Origin: Bradyrhizobium sp. 149
Lineage (GTDB): Bacteria > Pseudomonadota > Alphaproteobacteria > Rhizobiales > Xanthobacteraceae
NCBI RefSeq assembly: GCF_023073915.1
Contig: NZ_JADPKK010000020.1
Coordinates: forward strand, 383,001 to 447,000
DNA length: 64,000 nt
Direction of reading: 5' to 3'
Below, piece by piece: positions 46,227-55,024 of this stretch. Numbering within the stretch: position 1 is the first letter of the stretch; every line of letters begins with the position of its first letter. The notes below the pieces were generated by a model. The model saw nothing but the letters and a program-made list of their open reading frames with translations, did not search any database and had not been told where the DNA came from. The position numbers and the translations under genes were made by a program.

Positions 46227-46874
46227 ATGGACTGGACCTGGTACCTCTTCCGCTTCGAGGGTCGCATCAACCGCGCACTGCTGTGGCAGGCGCTGCTGAT
46301 CGTCATGTTGCTGGCGGCCCTGCTCGGAGTGATCGGTCATGTGATCCACCTCCTCAATGCCAAGGGATCGTTGACCTTCTCCTTGAAACTCGATTTCGAC
46401 TTCGGGCTCGACGACCTCTTCAAGCTGTTCGATCCCCGCGCCTATCGCTCGCCGGCATCCGCCGACCGCGCGACCCTGATCCTCAAGGGGTTCGGCATGT
46501 CGCTGTTCTCCTGGATATACCTCGCGACCGCGATCAAGCGGCTGCACGATCGCGACCGGAGCGGCTGGTGGATCATTCCGTTCTTCGTCTTGCCCGGCCT
46601 GTTCAGCCAGTTCTCCGACTTGCTGCCTGACTCCAACTGGATGCTTCCGTTCAGCCTGACCGCTTCCACCCTGTGGCTGTGGGGCCTCGTCGAATTGTTC
46701 TTCCTGCGGGGTACTTCGGGCAGCAACCGGTTCGGTCCCGATCCGCTGGCCGAAACCGAGGAAACCGCGGCACTCGCCTCGCTGACGAAAGGCTGGGACC
46801 AAAACGACGAGATTGAAATTGTCCCGCCCAGCGCTAGCCCACCCGGCGGCATGCATGTTAAGCGGGGCGCATGA
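46227..46874 (+). CDS. DUF805 family membrane protein
   Basis: 215 residues with about four membrane helices. [16 protein letters not shown] at the start and [16 protein letters not shown] in the middle are the DUF805 (YhaH-like) hallmarks. It overlaps dapE by 4 bases. Function unknown. Confidence 0.85.
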   Translation: MDWTWYLFRFEGRINRALLWQALLIVMLLAALLGVIGHVIHLLNAKGSLTFSLKLDFDFGLDDLFKLFDPRAYRSPASADRATLILKGFGMSLFSWIYLATAIKRLHDRDRSGWWIIPFFVLPGLFSQFSDLLPDSNWMLPFSLTASTLWLWGLVELFFLRGTSGSNRFGPDPLAETEETAALASLTKGWDQNDEIEIVPPSASPPGGMHVKRGA

Positions 46875-48037
46875 CCGATGCTCTCTCGATTGCCCGCGAT
46901 CTCATCCGCTGCCCCTCGGTAACTCCGGCCGATGCCGGTGCGCTGGGCGTGCTCGAAAAAGCCCTCACCGCAGCCGGCTTCGCATGCCACCGCGTCACCT
47001 TCAGTGAGCCCGGCACCGCCGACGTCGACAATCTCTATGCGCGGATCGGCACCGACGGGCCGCACATCACCTTTGCCGGCCATACCGACGTGGTGCCGCC
47101 TGGCGACGAGAGCGCCTGGAGCGTCGGCGCGTTCTCCGGCGAGGTGAAGGACGGCTTTCTGCATGGCCGCGGCGCGGTCGACATGAAGGGCGGCATCGCC
47201 TGCTCGGTCGCCGCGGTGCTGGAGCATCTCGCCGCGAACGACGGCAAGCCGCGCGCCGATGGCAAGGGTTCGATCTCGTTCCTGATCACCGGCGACGAGG
47301 AAGACGTCTCCATCAACGGCACCATCAAGCTGCTGAAATGGGCCGCCGAGCGCGGCGAAAAGTTCGACCATTGCGTGCTCGGTGAGCCCTCCAATGTCGA
47401 GACGCTCGGCGACACCATCAAGGTCGGCCGCCGCGGCTCGCAATCCGGCACGCTGTATGTCGACGGCGTGCAGGGGCACGTCGCCTATCCGCACCGCGCC
47501 GCCAATCCGGTGCCTGATATCTCACGGCTGATCGTGGCGATCTCCGACGAGCCGCTCGACCAAGGCAGCGCGCAATTCCAGGCCTCCAATCTTGAATTCA
47601 CCTCGGTCGACGTCGGCAACACCGCCAGCAACGTCATCCCAGGACACGCCCGGGCAAAGTTCAACATCCGCTACAACGACAACCACACCCAGGCGAGCCT
47701 GCGCGAGCTGGTCGAGACGCGGCTGACAAAAGCCTGCGGCAACCGTATCCGCGCCCACATCGTCTGGGAGCCCTCGAATTCGAATGTGTTCGTGACCAAG
47801 CCCGGCCCGTTCACCGAACTCGCTGTGTCCGCGATCGAGGACGTCACGGGCCGCAAGCCGGAGCTGTCGACGTCAGGCGGCACCTCGGATGCACGCTTCA
47901 TCTCGAGCTATTGCCCGGTGATCGAGTTCGGCCTGGTCGGCCAGACCATGCACCAGGTCGACGAGCGCGTGCCGGTCAGGGACCTGGAGCAGCTGACGAA
48001 GGTGTATCGCGGAATTCTGGCAAGGTATTTTGGGTAG
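46871..48037 (+). CDS. dapE: Succinyl-diaminopimelate desuccinylase
   Basis: 388 residues, M20 zinc peptidase fold. Metal and catalytic motifs: [38 protein letters not shown] and the dimerisation-domain [15 protein letters not shown] with its substrate-binding His. Removes succinate to give LL-diaminopimelate. Coupled to DUF805, downstream of dapD. Confidence 0.96.
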   Translation: MTDALSIARDLIRCPSVTPADAGALGVLEKALTAAGFACHRVTFSEPGTADVDNLYARIGTDGPHITFAGHTDVVPPGDESAWSVGAFSGEVKDGFLHGRGAVDMKGGIACSVAAVLEHLAANDGKPRADGKGSISFLITGDEEDVSINGTIKLLKWAAERGEKFDHCVLGEPSNVETLGDTIKVGRRGSQSGTLYVDGVQGHVAYPHRAANPVPDISRLIVAISDEPLDQGSAQFQASNLEFTSVDVGNTASNVIPGHARAKFNIRYNDNHTQASLRELVETRLTKACGNRIRAHIVWEPSNSNVFVTKPGPFTELAVSAIEDVTGRKPELSTSGGTSDARFISSYCPVIEFGLVGQTMHQVDERVPVRDLEQLTKVYRGILARYFG

Positions 48038-48080
48038 GGCGCGACTGCCGCTATCTTTCCTGTCGTCACCACTCACTCGC

Positions 48081-48171
48081 CGTCATGCCCGGGCTTGTCC
48101 CGGGCATCCACGTTCTTTACCGCCGTTTAAAAGAAAGGTCGTGGATGGCCGGGACAAGCCCGGCCATGACG
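48081..48171. repeat. Dispersed palindromic repeat, family A copy 3
   Basis: Same ends as copy 1. Located between the convergent dapE and truA genes, where it may also act as a bidirectional transcript end. Confidence 0.85.
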
Positions 48172-48190
48172 CTTGTGGCGGCATCAAGCC

Positions 48191-48928
48191 CTAATAATCC
48201 ACCTTCATCAGATACAGCCCGTCTGGCGGGGCGACGATGCCGCAGGCGGCGCGGTTGCGCGCGGCGAGCGCTGCGGAGAGATCGTCGGCGGTCCAGCGGC
48301 CCTCGCCGACCCACATCAACGACCCCACCATCGAGCGCACCTGGCTGTGCAGGAACGAGCGCGCCGACGTGAGAATCGTGATCTCGCGCCCGTCGCGCAG
48401 CACGTCGAGCTGGTCGAGCGTCTTCTCCGGCGACTTGGCCTGGCACTCGGTGTCGCGAAACGTCGTGAAGTCGTGCTTGCCGAGCAGGCGCTGTGCCGCC
48501 GCATGCATCGCTTCGGCATCGAGCCGGCGCGGCACGCGCCAGGCGTGGCCGGCATCGAGCGCGAGATTGGCGCGGGTGTTGACGATGCGGTAGCGGTAAT
48601 GGCGCTTGACGGCCGAGAAGCGCGCCTCGAAGGTTTCAGGCACGATCTCGGCCTCGAGCACCGCGACCGGATGCGGGCGCAGATGCGCATTCAAGCCGTC
48701 GCGAAAACGGCCCTGCGGAAACTGCTTGTCGATATCGACATGCGCGACCTGGCCACGTGCATGCACGCCGGCGTCGGTGCGCCCGGCGCCGTGCACACGC
48801 GTATCCGCGCCGGTCATCGCCTTGACGGCAGCCTCCAATGCGCCCTGCACTGATGGCAGCGTCTCCTGCACCTGCCAGCCGAAGAACGGCGCGCCGTCAT
48901 ATTCGATGATGAGCTTGTAGCGTGGCAT
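48191..48928 (-). CDS. truA: tRNA pseudouridine(38-40) synthase
   Basis: 245 residues. [12 protein letters not shown] at the N-terminus, catalytic Asp in [12 protein letters not shown] (~residue 52), and the conserved [15 protein letters not shown] near the C-terminus. Its ATG overlaps the fmt stop codon by one base. Confidence 0.95.
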   Translation of the reverse strand: MPRYKLIIEYDGAPFFGWQVQETLPSVQGALEAAVKAMTGADTRVHGAGRTDAGVHARGQVAHVDIDKQFPQGRFRDGLNAHLRPHPVAVLEAEIVPETFEARFSAVKRHYRYRIVNTRANLALDAGHAWRVPRRLDAEAMHAAAQRLLGKHDFTTFRDTECQAKSPEKTLDQLDVLRDGREITILTSARSFLHSQVRSMVGSLMWVGEGRWTADDLSAALAARNRAACGIVAPPDGLYLMKVDY

Positions 48929-49863
48929 CAGGCCAGCCGCATCGGCGGCGTGAGCGGCACGCCGCGCAGGAAGTCCGCGGCCTGCATGCGCGCCTTGCCT
49001 TCGCGCTGGAGCTCGAGAATGCGAATCGCGCCCTCGCCGCAGGCTATGGTGAGGTGATCGTCGAGCACTGCGCCAGGGCTGCCGGCCCCCTTCGCCAGCT
49101 CGCAGCGCAGGATTTTGATGCGCGCATTTTCCTCGAGGCCTGCGAGTTCCGCCCAGGCGCCGGGGAATGGCGACAGGCCGTGGATATGACGCAGCACCTC
49201 GCGCGCGGGCCTCGTCCAGTCGATCCGCGCCTCGGCCTTGTCGATCTTGGCGGCATAGGTGACGCCGTCCTCAGATTGCTTCTTGAGCTGGAGCCCGCCG
49301 CGGGCGAGTGCGGCCATGGCGCGCACCATCAGATCGGCACCGAGCCGCGACAGACGATCATGCAGATCCGCGGCGGTCATGGTGTCCGTGATCGCGAGCC
49401 GTTCCGCCATGGCGACGTCGCCGGTGTCGAGGCCGACATCCATCTTCATCACCATCACGCCGCTCTCGGCGTCACCCGCCATGATCGCGCGGTGGATGGG
49501 AGCAGCACCCCGCCAGCGCGGCAGCAGCGAGGCGTGGAGATTGTAGCAGCCGAGCTTTGGCGCATCGAGGATCGCCTGCGGCAGGATCATGCCATAGGCG
49601 ACGACGACGGCGGCATCGGCATCGAAGGCGCGGAATTCTTCCAGCGCCTCCGGCGTCCTCAACGTCTTCGGCGTCAGCACGGGAACACCGAGTTTTCGCG
49701 CGGCCTCTTCCACCGGGGTGGGCTGCAATTGCAGCCCGCGCCGGCCGCCGGGCTTCGGCGCGCGGGTATACACGGCCGCGATCTCGTGGCCATGCGCGAC
49801 GAGCTCGAGCAGCGTCGGCACGGAGAAATCGGGCGTGCCCATGAAGATCAGGCGGAGGGGCAT
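48928..49863 (-). CDS. fmt: Methionyl-tRNA formyltransferase
   Basis: 311 residues from ATG 49863 ([14 protein letters not shown]); the longer frame to 49923 reads into a family-A repeat. [20 protein letters not shown] holds the catalytic Asn-His region and [12 protein letters not shown] is typical. Formylates initiator tRNA; def lies just upstream on the same strand. Confidence 0.95.
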   Translation of the reverse strand: MPLRLIFMGTPDFSVPTLLELVAHGHEIAAVYTRAPKPGGRRGLQLQPTPVEEAARKLGVPVLTPKTLRTPEALEEFRAFDADAAVVVAYGMILPQAILDAPKLGCYNLHASLLPRWRGAAPIHRAIMAGDAESGVMVMKMDVGLDTGDVAMAERLAITDTMTAADLHDRLSRLGADLMVRAMAALARGGLQLKKQSEDGVTYAAKIDKAEARIDWTRPAREVLRHIHGLSPFPGAWAELAGLEENARIKILRCELAKGAGSPGAVLDDHLTIACGEGAIRILELQREGKARMQAADFLRGVPLTPPMRLA

Positions 49864-49892
49864 GACAAGCACTCGGTAAGAGTTTTGTTCTC

Positions 49893-49980
49893 CGTCATGC
49901 CCGGGCTTGTCCCGGGCATCCACGTTCTTGGCCGAAAGGAAAGCAAGGCGTGGATGGCCGGGTCAAGCCCGGCCATGACG
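49893..49980. repeat. Dispersed palindromic repeat, family A copy 4
   Basis: Lies between def and fmt, which are on the same strand, so it separates two genes of a likely operon. Confidence 0.85.
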
Positions 49981-49992
49981 ACCGAGTGTGAC

Positions 49993-50517
49993 TCACTCCG
50001 CGCGCTTGGCGGCTTTCTCGAACTTCTTCAGCACGCGGTCGCGCTTGAGCTTTGACAAATAGTCGACGAACAGCACGCCGTTGAGATGATCGATCTCGTG
50101 CTGGATGCAGGTGGCGTAGAGGCCTTCGGCGTCCTCCTCGTGCACCTTGCCGTCGAGATCAGTGTAGCGCACCCGCACCTTCGCGGGACGCTCGACCTCC
50201 CCGTAATATTCGGGGATCGACAGGCAGCCTTCCTCGTAGACCGACACGTCCTCGGAGGAAGCGATGATTTCCGGGTTGATGAAGACGCGCGGCTCGGGCT
50301 TGGTCTCGCCGTCCGGGTCGGGCTTGGCGAGATCCATGGTGATCAGCCGGAGCGGCTGCGCGACCTGGATCGCCGCGAGCCCGATGCCGGGTGCGTCGTA
50401 CATGGTCTCGAACATGTCGTCGGCAAGCTTGCGGATCTCCGGCGTGACCTTCTCGATCGGCTTGGAGACCAGACGCAACTGCTTGTCGGGCAGGATGATG
50501 ATTTCTCTGAGGGCCAT
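49993..50517 (-). CDS. def: Peptide deformylase
   Basis: 174 residues with the three deformylase motifs: [24 protein letters not shown] and [12 protein letters not shown], giving the Cys and two His metal ligands and the catalytic Glu. A C-terminal basic helix ([17 protein letters not shown]) may bind the ribosome. Confidence 0.96.
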   Translation of the reverse strand: MALREIIILPDKQLRLVSKPIEKVTPEIRKLADDMFETMYDAPGIGLAAIQVAQPLRLITMDLAKPDPDGETKPEPRVFINPEIIASSEDVSVYEEGCLSIPEYYGEVERPAKVRVRYTDLDGKVHEEDAEGLYATCIQHEIDHLNGVLFVDYLSKLKRDRVLKKFEKAAKRAE

Positions 50518-50569
50518 GGCCGCGATTTAAGCCGCGCGTTCGATGCGGTCAATGCGGCCGGGAACCCCG

Positions 50570-50640
50570 TTAACCCCCCGCTAACCATAAAATTTCAGGT
50601 TTCGTTAACCATAAAAATTAAGGGAGCATTTACCATAAAT
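50570..50640. promoter_or_regulatory. CtrA-like box and three ACCATAAA repeats between def and rmuC
   Basis: TTAA-N7-CTAAC (50570-50585) is one mismatch from the CtrA consensus TTAA-N7-TTAAC. It is followed by TAACCATAAAA at 50582 and 50606 and TACCATAAAT at 50631, spaced about 24-25 bases, in an AT-rich tract unlike its surroundings. A candidate regulatory region for either divergent gene. Confidence 0.4.
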
Positions 50641-50688
50641 GTTCGCTATTCGTTCGTGCCGCCGAGCGAATCGGCTAGAAGCAGAGGC

Positions 50689-51888
50689 ATGAACGAGATC
50701 ATTTTTATGCTCGGCGACTGGCCGGTGCGCAGCGTGGACGCGCTGATCGGCTTCGGCGCGCTGTTCCTCATCCTCATGGTGGTCATTGCGATGGTGATCG
50801 CGCGGTCCTCCCGGCGCGGCGCGGAACTCGCGATGGCCAATGCCATCCGCGCCGACGAGCTCGAGGAGCGCCTGAGCCAGGTGCTGCACGCCCAGAGCGA
50901 GGCTTCGGGCCGGGTCGACGCCATGACCCAGACACTCGCCGGGCGCCAGGCCGACATGGCGCGCGCGGTCAACGAGCGGCTGGATTCGGTGACCCACCGC
51001 GTCGGCCAATCGATGGAAAACACCACGCGCAACACCATGGATAGCCTGCGCGTCCTGCACGAGCGGCTCGGCATCATCGACAGCGCGCACAAGAACCTCA
51101 CCGATCTCACCACGCAGGTAACGACCCTGCGCGACGTGCTCGCCAACAAGCAGTCGCGCGGCGCCTTCGGTCAGGCGCGGATGGAGGCGATCGTCCAGGA
51201 CGGTCTGCCGAAGGGCGCCTACGAGTTCCAGTTCACGCTCTCGACCGGAAAGCGTCCGGACTGTGTCGTGTTCCTGCCCGACCAACGGCCGCTCTGCATC
51301 GACGCGAAGTTTCCGCTGGAAGCGATGACCGCCCTGCACGACGCCCGCACCGACGAGGAGCGCAAATTCGCCACGCAGCGGCTGCGCGGCGACGTGATGA
51401 AGCATGTCAGCGACATCGCCGAAAAGTATCTCGTCGCCGGCGAGACCCAGGACATGGCGTTGATGTTCGTGCCGTCGGAATCGGTCTACGCCGAGATCCA
51501 TGACGGATTCGACGACGTGATCCAGAAGGCCTATCGCGCCCGTGTCGTGCTGGTGTCGCCGTCGCTGCTGATGCTGGCGATCCAGGTGATGCAGCAGATC
51601 ATGAAGGACGCGCGCATGCGCGATGCCGCCGACCAGATCCGCACCGAGGTGATCAAGCTCGGCGACGACCTCGGACGCCTGCGCGACCGCGTGCTGAAGC
51701 TGCAGAAGCATTTTGCCGACGCCAACGAAGACGTCCGCCAGGTGCTGATCTCCGCCGACAAGATCGAAAAGCGCGCCGGGCGCATCGAAGAGCTCGATTT
51801 CAGCAAGAGCGATGCCCCCGAAGCCCCGCATCTCGTGGCGACCGGCGCTGCCGAGCTGTTCCCGCGGAAACTCCAGGCTGGGGAGTAA
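50689..51888 (+). CDS. rmuC: DNA recombination protein RmuC
   Basis: 399 residues from ATG 50689 with AGAGG upstream. N-terminal membrane anchor (~18-40), a long coiled coil (~50-150), then the RmuC nuclease-like domain with GKRPDCVVFLPDQRPLCIDAKFPLEA (read in parts), where the D..K pattern recalls PD-(D/E)xK enzymes. Limits inversions at short inverted repeats in E. coli. Confidence 0.93.
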   Translation: MNEIIFMLGDWPVRSVDALIGFGALFLILMVVIAMVIARSSRRGAELAMANAIRADELEERLSQVLHAQSEASGRVDAMTQTLAGRQADMARAVNERLDSVTHRVGQSMENTTRNTMDSLRVLHERLGIIDSAHKNLTDLTTQVTTLRDVLANKQSRGAFGQARMEAIVQDGLPKGAYEFQFTLSTGKRPDCVVFLPDQRPLCIDAKFPLEAMTALHDARTDEERKFATQRLRGDVMKHVSDIAEKYLVAGETQDMALMFVPSESVYAEIHDGFDDVIQKAYRARVVLVSPSLLMLAIQVMQQIMKDARMRDAADQIRTEVIKLGDDLGRLRDRVLKLQKHFADANEDVRQVLISADKIEKRAGRIEELDFSKSDAPEAPHLVATGAAELFPRKLQAGE

Positions 51889-51894
51889 TTTTCA

Positions 51895-51978
51895 GTCATG
51901 GCCGGGCTTGTCCCGGCCATCCACGGTCTTTCAGCCGCACCAAGAACGTGGATGCCCGGGACAAGCCCGGGCATGACG
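51895..51978. repeat. Dispersed palindromic repeat, family A copy 5
   Basis: GTCATGGCCGGGCTTGTCCC ... GGGACAAGCCCGGGCATGAC between rmuC and the AmpG-like gene. Confidence 0.85.
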
Positions 51979-52025
51979 AGTTCTGGAGCAGAGGCATCGC
52001 CACCAGAATCTGCTAACACCACCCC

Positions 52026-53390
52026 ATGACCGCACCCGACGTGACCTCCTCCGCCAGTCCCGACACGGCCCCCACTTCCTGGCGTGACAGCCTTGCCGTT
52101 TACCTGCAACCGCGGGTGCTGATCGTGCTGTTCCTCGGCTTCTCGTCCGGGCTGCCGCTGGCCCTGTCGGGCTCGACGCTGCTGGTGTGGATGCGGGAAT
52201 CCGGCGTCGATCTCAAGACCATCGGGCTGTTTGCGCTGGTCGGCACGCCCTACACGCTGAAATTCCTGTGGGCGCCGCTGGTGGATGCGATGCATGTGCC
52301 GCTGTTCACGCGCGCGTTCGGGCGGCGACGCGGCTGGCTGCTGTTCTCGCAATCGCTGCTGATTGTCGCGATCCTGCTGCTGGCGCTGACCGATCCCGCG
52401 CGCTCGCCGTTCTACGTCGCGCTCGGCGCATTGCTGGTGGCGACGACCTCGTCGACGCAGGACATCGTGGTCGACGCCTTCCGCGTCGAGAGCCTGCCGG
52501 AGAGCGAGCAGGCCGCCGGCATGGCGTCCTATGTCGCGGCCTATCGCATCGGCATGCTGGTCTCGACCGCCGGCGCGCTGTTCATCGTCTCCGGCTTCGA
52601 GAGCACCGGCATCACCCGCACATCCGCCTGGATGTGGGGCTATGTGGTGATGGCAGGGATGGTGCTGATCGGGACCATCACGGCGCTGGTCGCGACCGAG
52701 CCCGAGCAGTCGGTGCGGGCGGAAGCTGCGACGCAAGCGCAGACCGCGTTCGCGCGCGTGCTGCACGCGGCGATCGGCGCCTTCTCGGAATTCCTGAGGC
52801 GGAAAGACGCGCTCGCCGCGCTCGCCTTCGTCGTGCTGTTCAAGTTCACCGACGCCTTCTCCGGCACGATGACCGCGCCGTTCGTGATCGACCTTGGCTT
52901 CTCCCGCAACGACTATGCGGCGATCGTGAAGGGCGTGGGCCTTGCTGCGACGCTGATCGGCGGCTTTGCCGGTGGCTTCGTCGCGCGGCGCTATTCGCTC
53001 GCGACCAGCCTTTGGATCGGCGGCGTGGTGCAGGCGCTCGCGAACCTCTCCTTCTCCTGGCTGGCCTTCGTGGGCACCAGCCAATGGGCGCTCGCCTTCG
53101 CCATCACGGCTGAGAATTTCACCAGCGCCATCGGCACGGTGATCTTCGTCGCCTATCTTTCGGCGCTCTGTCAGAACCCGCTGCACACGGCGACGCAATA
53201 TGCGCTGCTCACCGCGCTTGCCGCGGTGGGGCGGACCTATCTCTCGTCAGGCGCCGGCTTCGTGGCGGATACGACGGGCTGGCCGCTGTTCTTCGTGATC
53301 TGCATGCTGGTGGCGATCCCGAGCCTGGTGCTGCTGGCCTGGCTGCAGAAGCGCGGACATTTCGAGACGCTGGGGCCGGTAAGGGTTTAG
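52026..53390 (+). CDS. ampG: AmpG-like muropeptide permease (MFS)
   Basis: 454 residues with 12 or more membrane helices. LGFSSGLPLALSGSTLLVW and LVGTPYTLKFLWAPLVD match AmpG, as does STQDIVVDAFRVESL. AmpG imports GlcNAc-anhydroMurNAc peptides for cell-wall recycling and is tied to beta-lactamase induction where AmpC/AmpR exist; neither is nearby. Confidence 0.88.
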   Translation: MTAPDVTSSASPDTAPTSWRDSLAVYLQPRVLIVLFLGFSSGLPLALSGSTLLVWMRESGVDLKTIGLFALVGTPYTLKFLWAPLVDAMHVPLFTRAFGRRRGWLLFSQSLLIVAILLLALTDPARSPFYVALGALLVATTSSTQDIVVDAFRVESLPESEQAAGMASYVAAYRIGMLVSTAGALFIVSGFESTGITRTSAWMWGYVVMAGMVLIGTITALVATEPEQSVRAEAATQAQTAFARVLHAAIGAFSEFLRRKDALAALAFVVLFKFTDAFSGTMTAPFVIDLGFSRNDYAAIVKGVGLAATLIGGFAGGFVARRYSLATSLWIGGVVQALANLSFSWLAFVGTSQWALAFAITAENFTSAIGTVIFVAYLSALCQNPLHTATQYALLTALAAVGRTYLSSGAGFVADTTGWPLFFVICMLVAIPSLVLLAWLQKRGHFETLGPVRV

Positions 53391-53403
53391 AGCGACGCTC
53401 TCA

Positions 53404-53498
53404 CGTTCGTCATTGCGAGCGAAGCGAAGCAATCCAGACTGCCGCCGTGGACACGGTCTGGATTGCTTCGTCGCAAGAGCTCCTCGCAATGACGAACG
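53404..53498. repeat. Dispersed palindromic repeat, family C
   Basis: CGTTCGTCATTGCGAGCGAA ... CTCGCAATGACGAACG with inner GAAGCAATCCAGAC/GTCTGGATTGCTTC arms. Lies between the convergent ampG and the small periplasmic gene. Confidence 0.85.
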
Positions 53499-53522
53499 GA
53501 GAGGATAGCGCGTCGCCTCCCC

Positions 53523-53957
53523 CTACTGCTTCTTGATCAGGCTCCACTTCGTGATCACGGCCTCGCTCATCTGGCCGGGATCGCTGGCGCAGGCGATTTC
53601 GTCGACCTTGACCGAAATCTCCTTGCCGGCGAACGTCTTCAGCTGCGCGGCCTGCGCGTCGCCGCTGGGAACGAGCTGGAAGGTTTCGGGCCCGGTCTCG
53701 AGATTGCACAGCCCGCTCGGCGGCGGCAGCCGGCGCGGCTCGGAGGTGATCTGGTACATCGCAACCCGCTTGCCGACGTTCTTGACGTCGCGCACTTTCA
53801 TCGTGTTCAACTCGCCCGAGAGCACCTCGCCGGCATTGATCGGCTTGCCGGGCTTCGACGGCGGCGGAGCCCCGTCGTCCTGCGCGGAGATGGCCGGCGT
53901 CGCCAGCAGCATCATCGTCGCGACCAAAGCCCATCGTGTGGCGAAAAGTTTCGTCAT
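53523..53957 (-). CDS. Small secreted protein, hypothetical
   Basis: 144 residues with a clear signal peptide (WALVATMMLLATPAISAQ, cleavage near 26). The mature part is ~118 residues with three Cys. No family recognised. It follows recR by 26 bases on the same strand, so may be the last gene of the dnaX-ybaB-recR transcript. Confidence 0.75.
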   Translation of the reverse strand: MTKLFATRWALVATMMLLATPAISAQDDGAPPPSKPGKPINAGEVLSGELNTMKVRDVKNVGKRVAMYQITSEPRRLPPPSGLCNLETGPETFQLVPSGDAQAAQLKTFAGKEISVKVDEIACASDPGQMSEAVITKWSLIKKQ

Positions 53958-53983
53958 GTCGTCCGTTCCGTAAGTCTGGATGG

Positions 53984-54586
53984 CTAGAACAGGGTGCGCT
54001 GCCGCATCGCGGCCGATAGCGTACCTTCATCGAGATAATCAAGCTCGCCGCCGACCGGCACACCATGGGCGAGCCGGGTTACTTTTACGTTGGCGTCCTG
54101 AAGCAGGTCGGTGATGTAATGCGCCGTGGTCTGGCCATCGACGGTGGCATTCAGCGCCAGGATGACTTCATGCACCTGCGCCTCATGCGCGCGCGCCACC
54201 AGCGCCTCGATGGTGAGGTCCTGCGGGCCGACGCCGTCGAGCGGCGACAATGTCGCGCCCAGCACATGATAGCGCCCTTGGGTCGCATTGGCCCGCTCCA
54301 GCGCCCAGAGATCGGCAACGTCGGCGACGACGACGATGATCGAGGGATCGCGCCTCGGATCGATGCAGACCGTGCAGGGACTTTGCGTGTCGATGTTGCC
54401 GCAGGTCTTGCAGACCTGGACCTTCTCGAGCGCGACCTGCATCGCCGAGGACAGCGGCATCATCAGCGCCTCGCGCTTCTTGATCAGATGCAGCGCAGCG
54501 CGCCGCGCTGAGCGCGGACCGAGGCCCGGCAGTCGCGCGAGAAGCTGGACCAGCCGCTCGATTTCGGGACCCGCAACAGCGCCCAT
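53984..54586 (-). CDS. recR: Recombination protein RecR
   Basis: 200 residues from ATG 54586; the longer frame overlaps ybaB out of frame. Helix-hairpin-helix [20 protein letters not shown]4 zinc finger [16 protein letters not shown], Toprim domain [14 protein letters not shown]. Works with RecF/RecO in gap repair. One base after the ybaB stop codon. Confidence 0.96.
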   Translation of the reverse strand: MGAVAGPEIERLVQLLARLPGLGPRSARRAALHLIKKREALMMPLSSAMQVALEKVQVCKTCGNIDTQSPCTVCIDPRRDPSIIVVVADVADLWALERANATQGRYHVLGATLSPLDGVGPQDLTIEALVARAHEAQVHEVILALNATVDGQTTAHYITDLLQDANVKVTRLAHGVPVGGELDYLDEGTLSAAMRQRTLF

Positions 54587-54587
54587 C

Positions 54588-54917
54588 CTATTGGCCGAAC
54601 ATCCCCGCCAGCCCCGGCGGCAGGCCGAGCCCGCCGGTGAGCGACTGCATTTTCTCCTGCATGGCGGCCTCCGCCTTGCGGCGGGCATCAGCGAACGCAG
54701 TGACGAGCAGATCCTCGAGCACCTCGCGCTCTTCCGCCTTCATCAGCGAGGGATCGACCTTGACGCCCTTGACGTCCATCTTCGCGGTCATGCGCACGGC
54801 GACAAGACCGCCGCCGGAGATGCCCTCCACCTCGACGTTGGCGAGCTGGTCCTGCATCTCCTGCATCTTGGATTGCAGCTGCTGCGCCTGTTTCATCATG
54901 CCGAAAATATCGACCAT
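54588..54917 (-). CDS. ybaB: YbaB/EbfC nucleoid-associated protein
   Basis: 109 residues. [20 protein letters not shown], then a beta-hairpin and [22 protein letters not shown] follow the YbaB pattern. Sits between dnaX and recR, the usual place. Binds DNA as a dimer. Confidence 0.94.
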   Translation of the reverse strand: MVDIFGMMKQAQQLQSKMQEMQDQLANVEVEGISGGGLVAVRMTAKMDVKGVKVDPSLMKAEEREVLEDLLVTAFADARRKAEAAMQEKMQSLTGGLGLPPGLAGMFGQ

Positions 54918-54973
54918 CGGTGCTGTCCTTGATTGGCGCGATGCATCATCATCGCGCCTTCGCCTATTGTTTT

Positions 54974-55024
54974 GAGCATGATCTCATCGGAAAACCGCTT
55001 TACGCTTTTCCGGATCATGCTCTA
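54974..55024. repeat. Dispersed palindromic repeat, AGCATGATC family, copy 2
   Basis: GAGCATGATC ... GATCATGCTC with TCGGAAAACCGCTTTACGC between. Its edge overlaps the dnaX stop codon TAG (55024-55022), as copy 1 does for the kinase gene at 36563. Confidence 0.8.

Noticed and set aside
40996..51978. Regularly spaced similar repeats as a CRISPR array
   Set aside because: Copies are kilobases apart, palindromic over ~85 bases and separated by genes; this is a dispersed repeat family.
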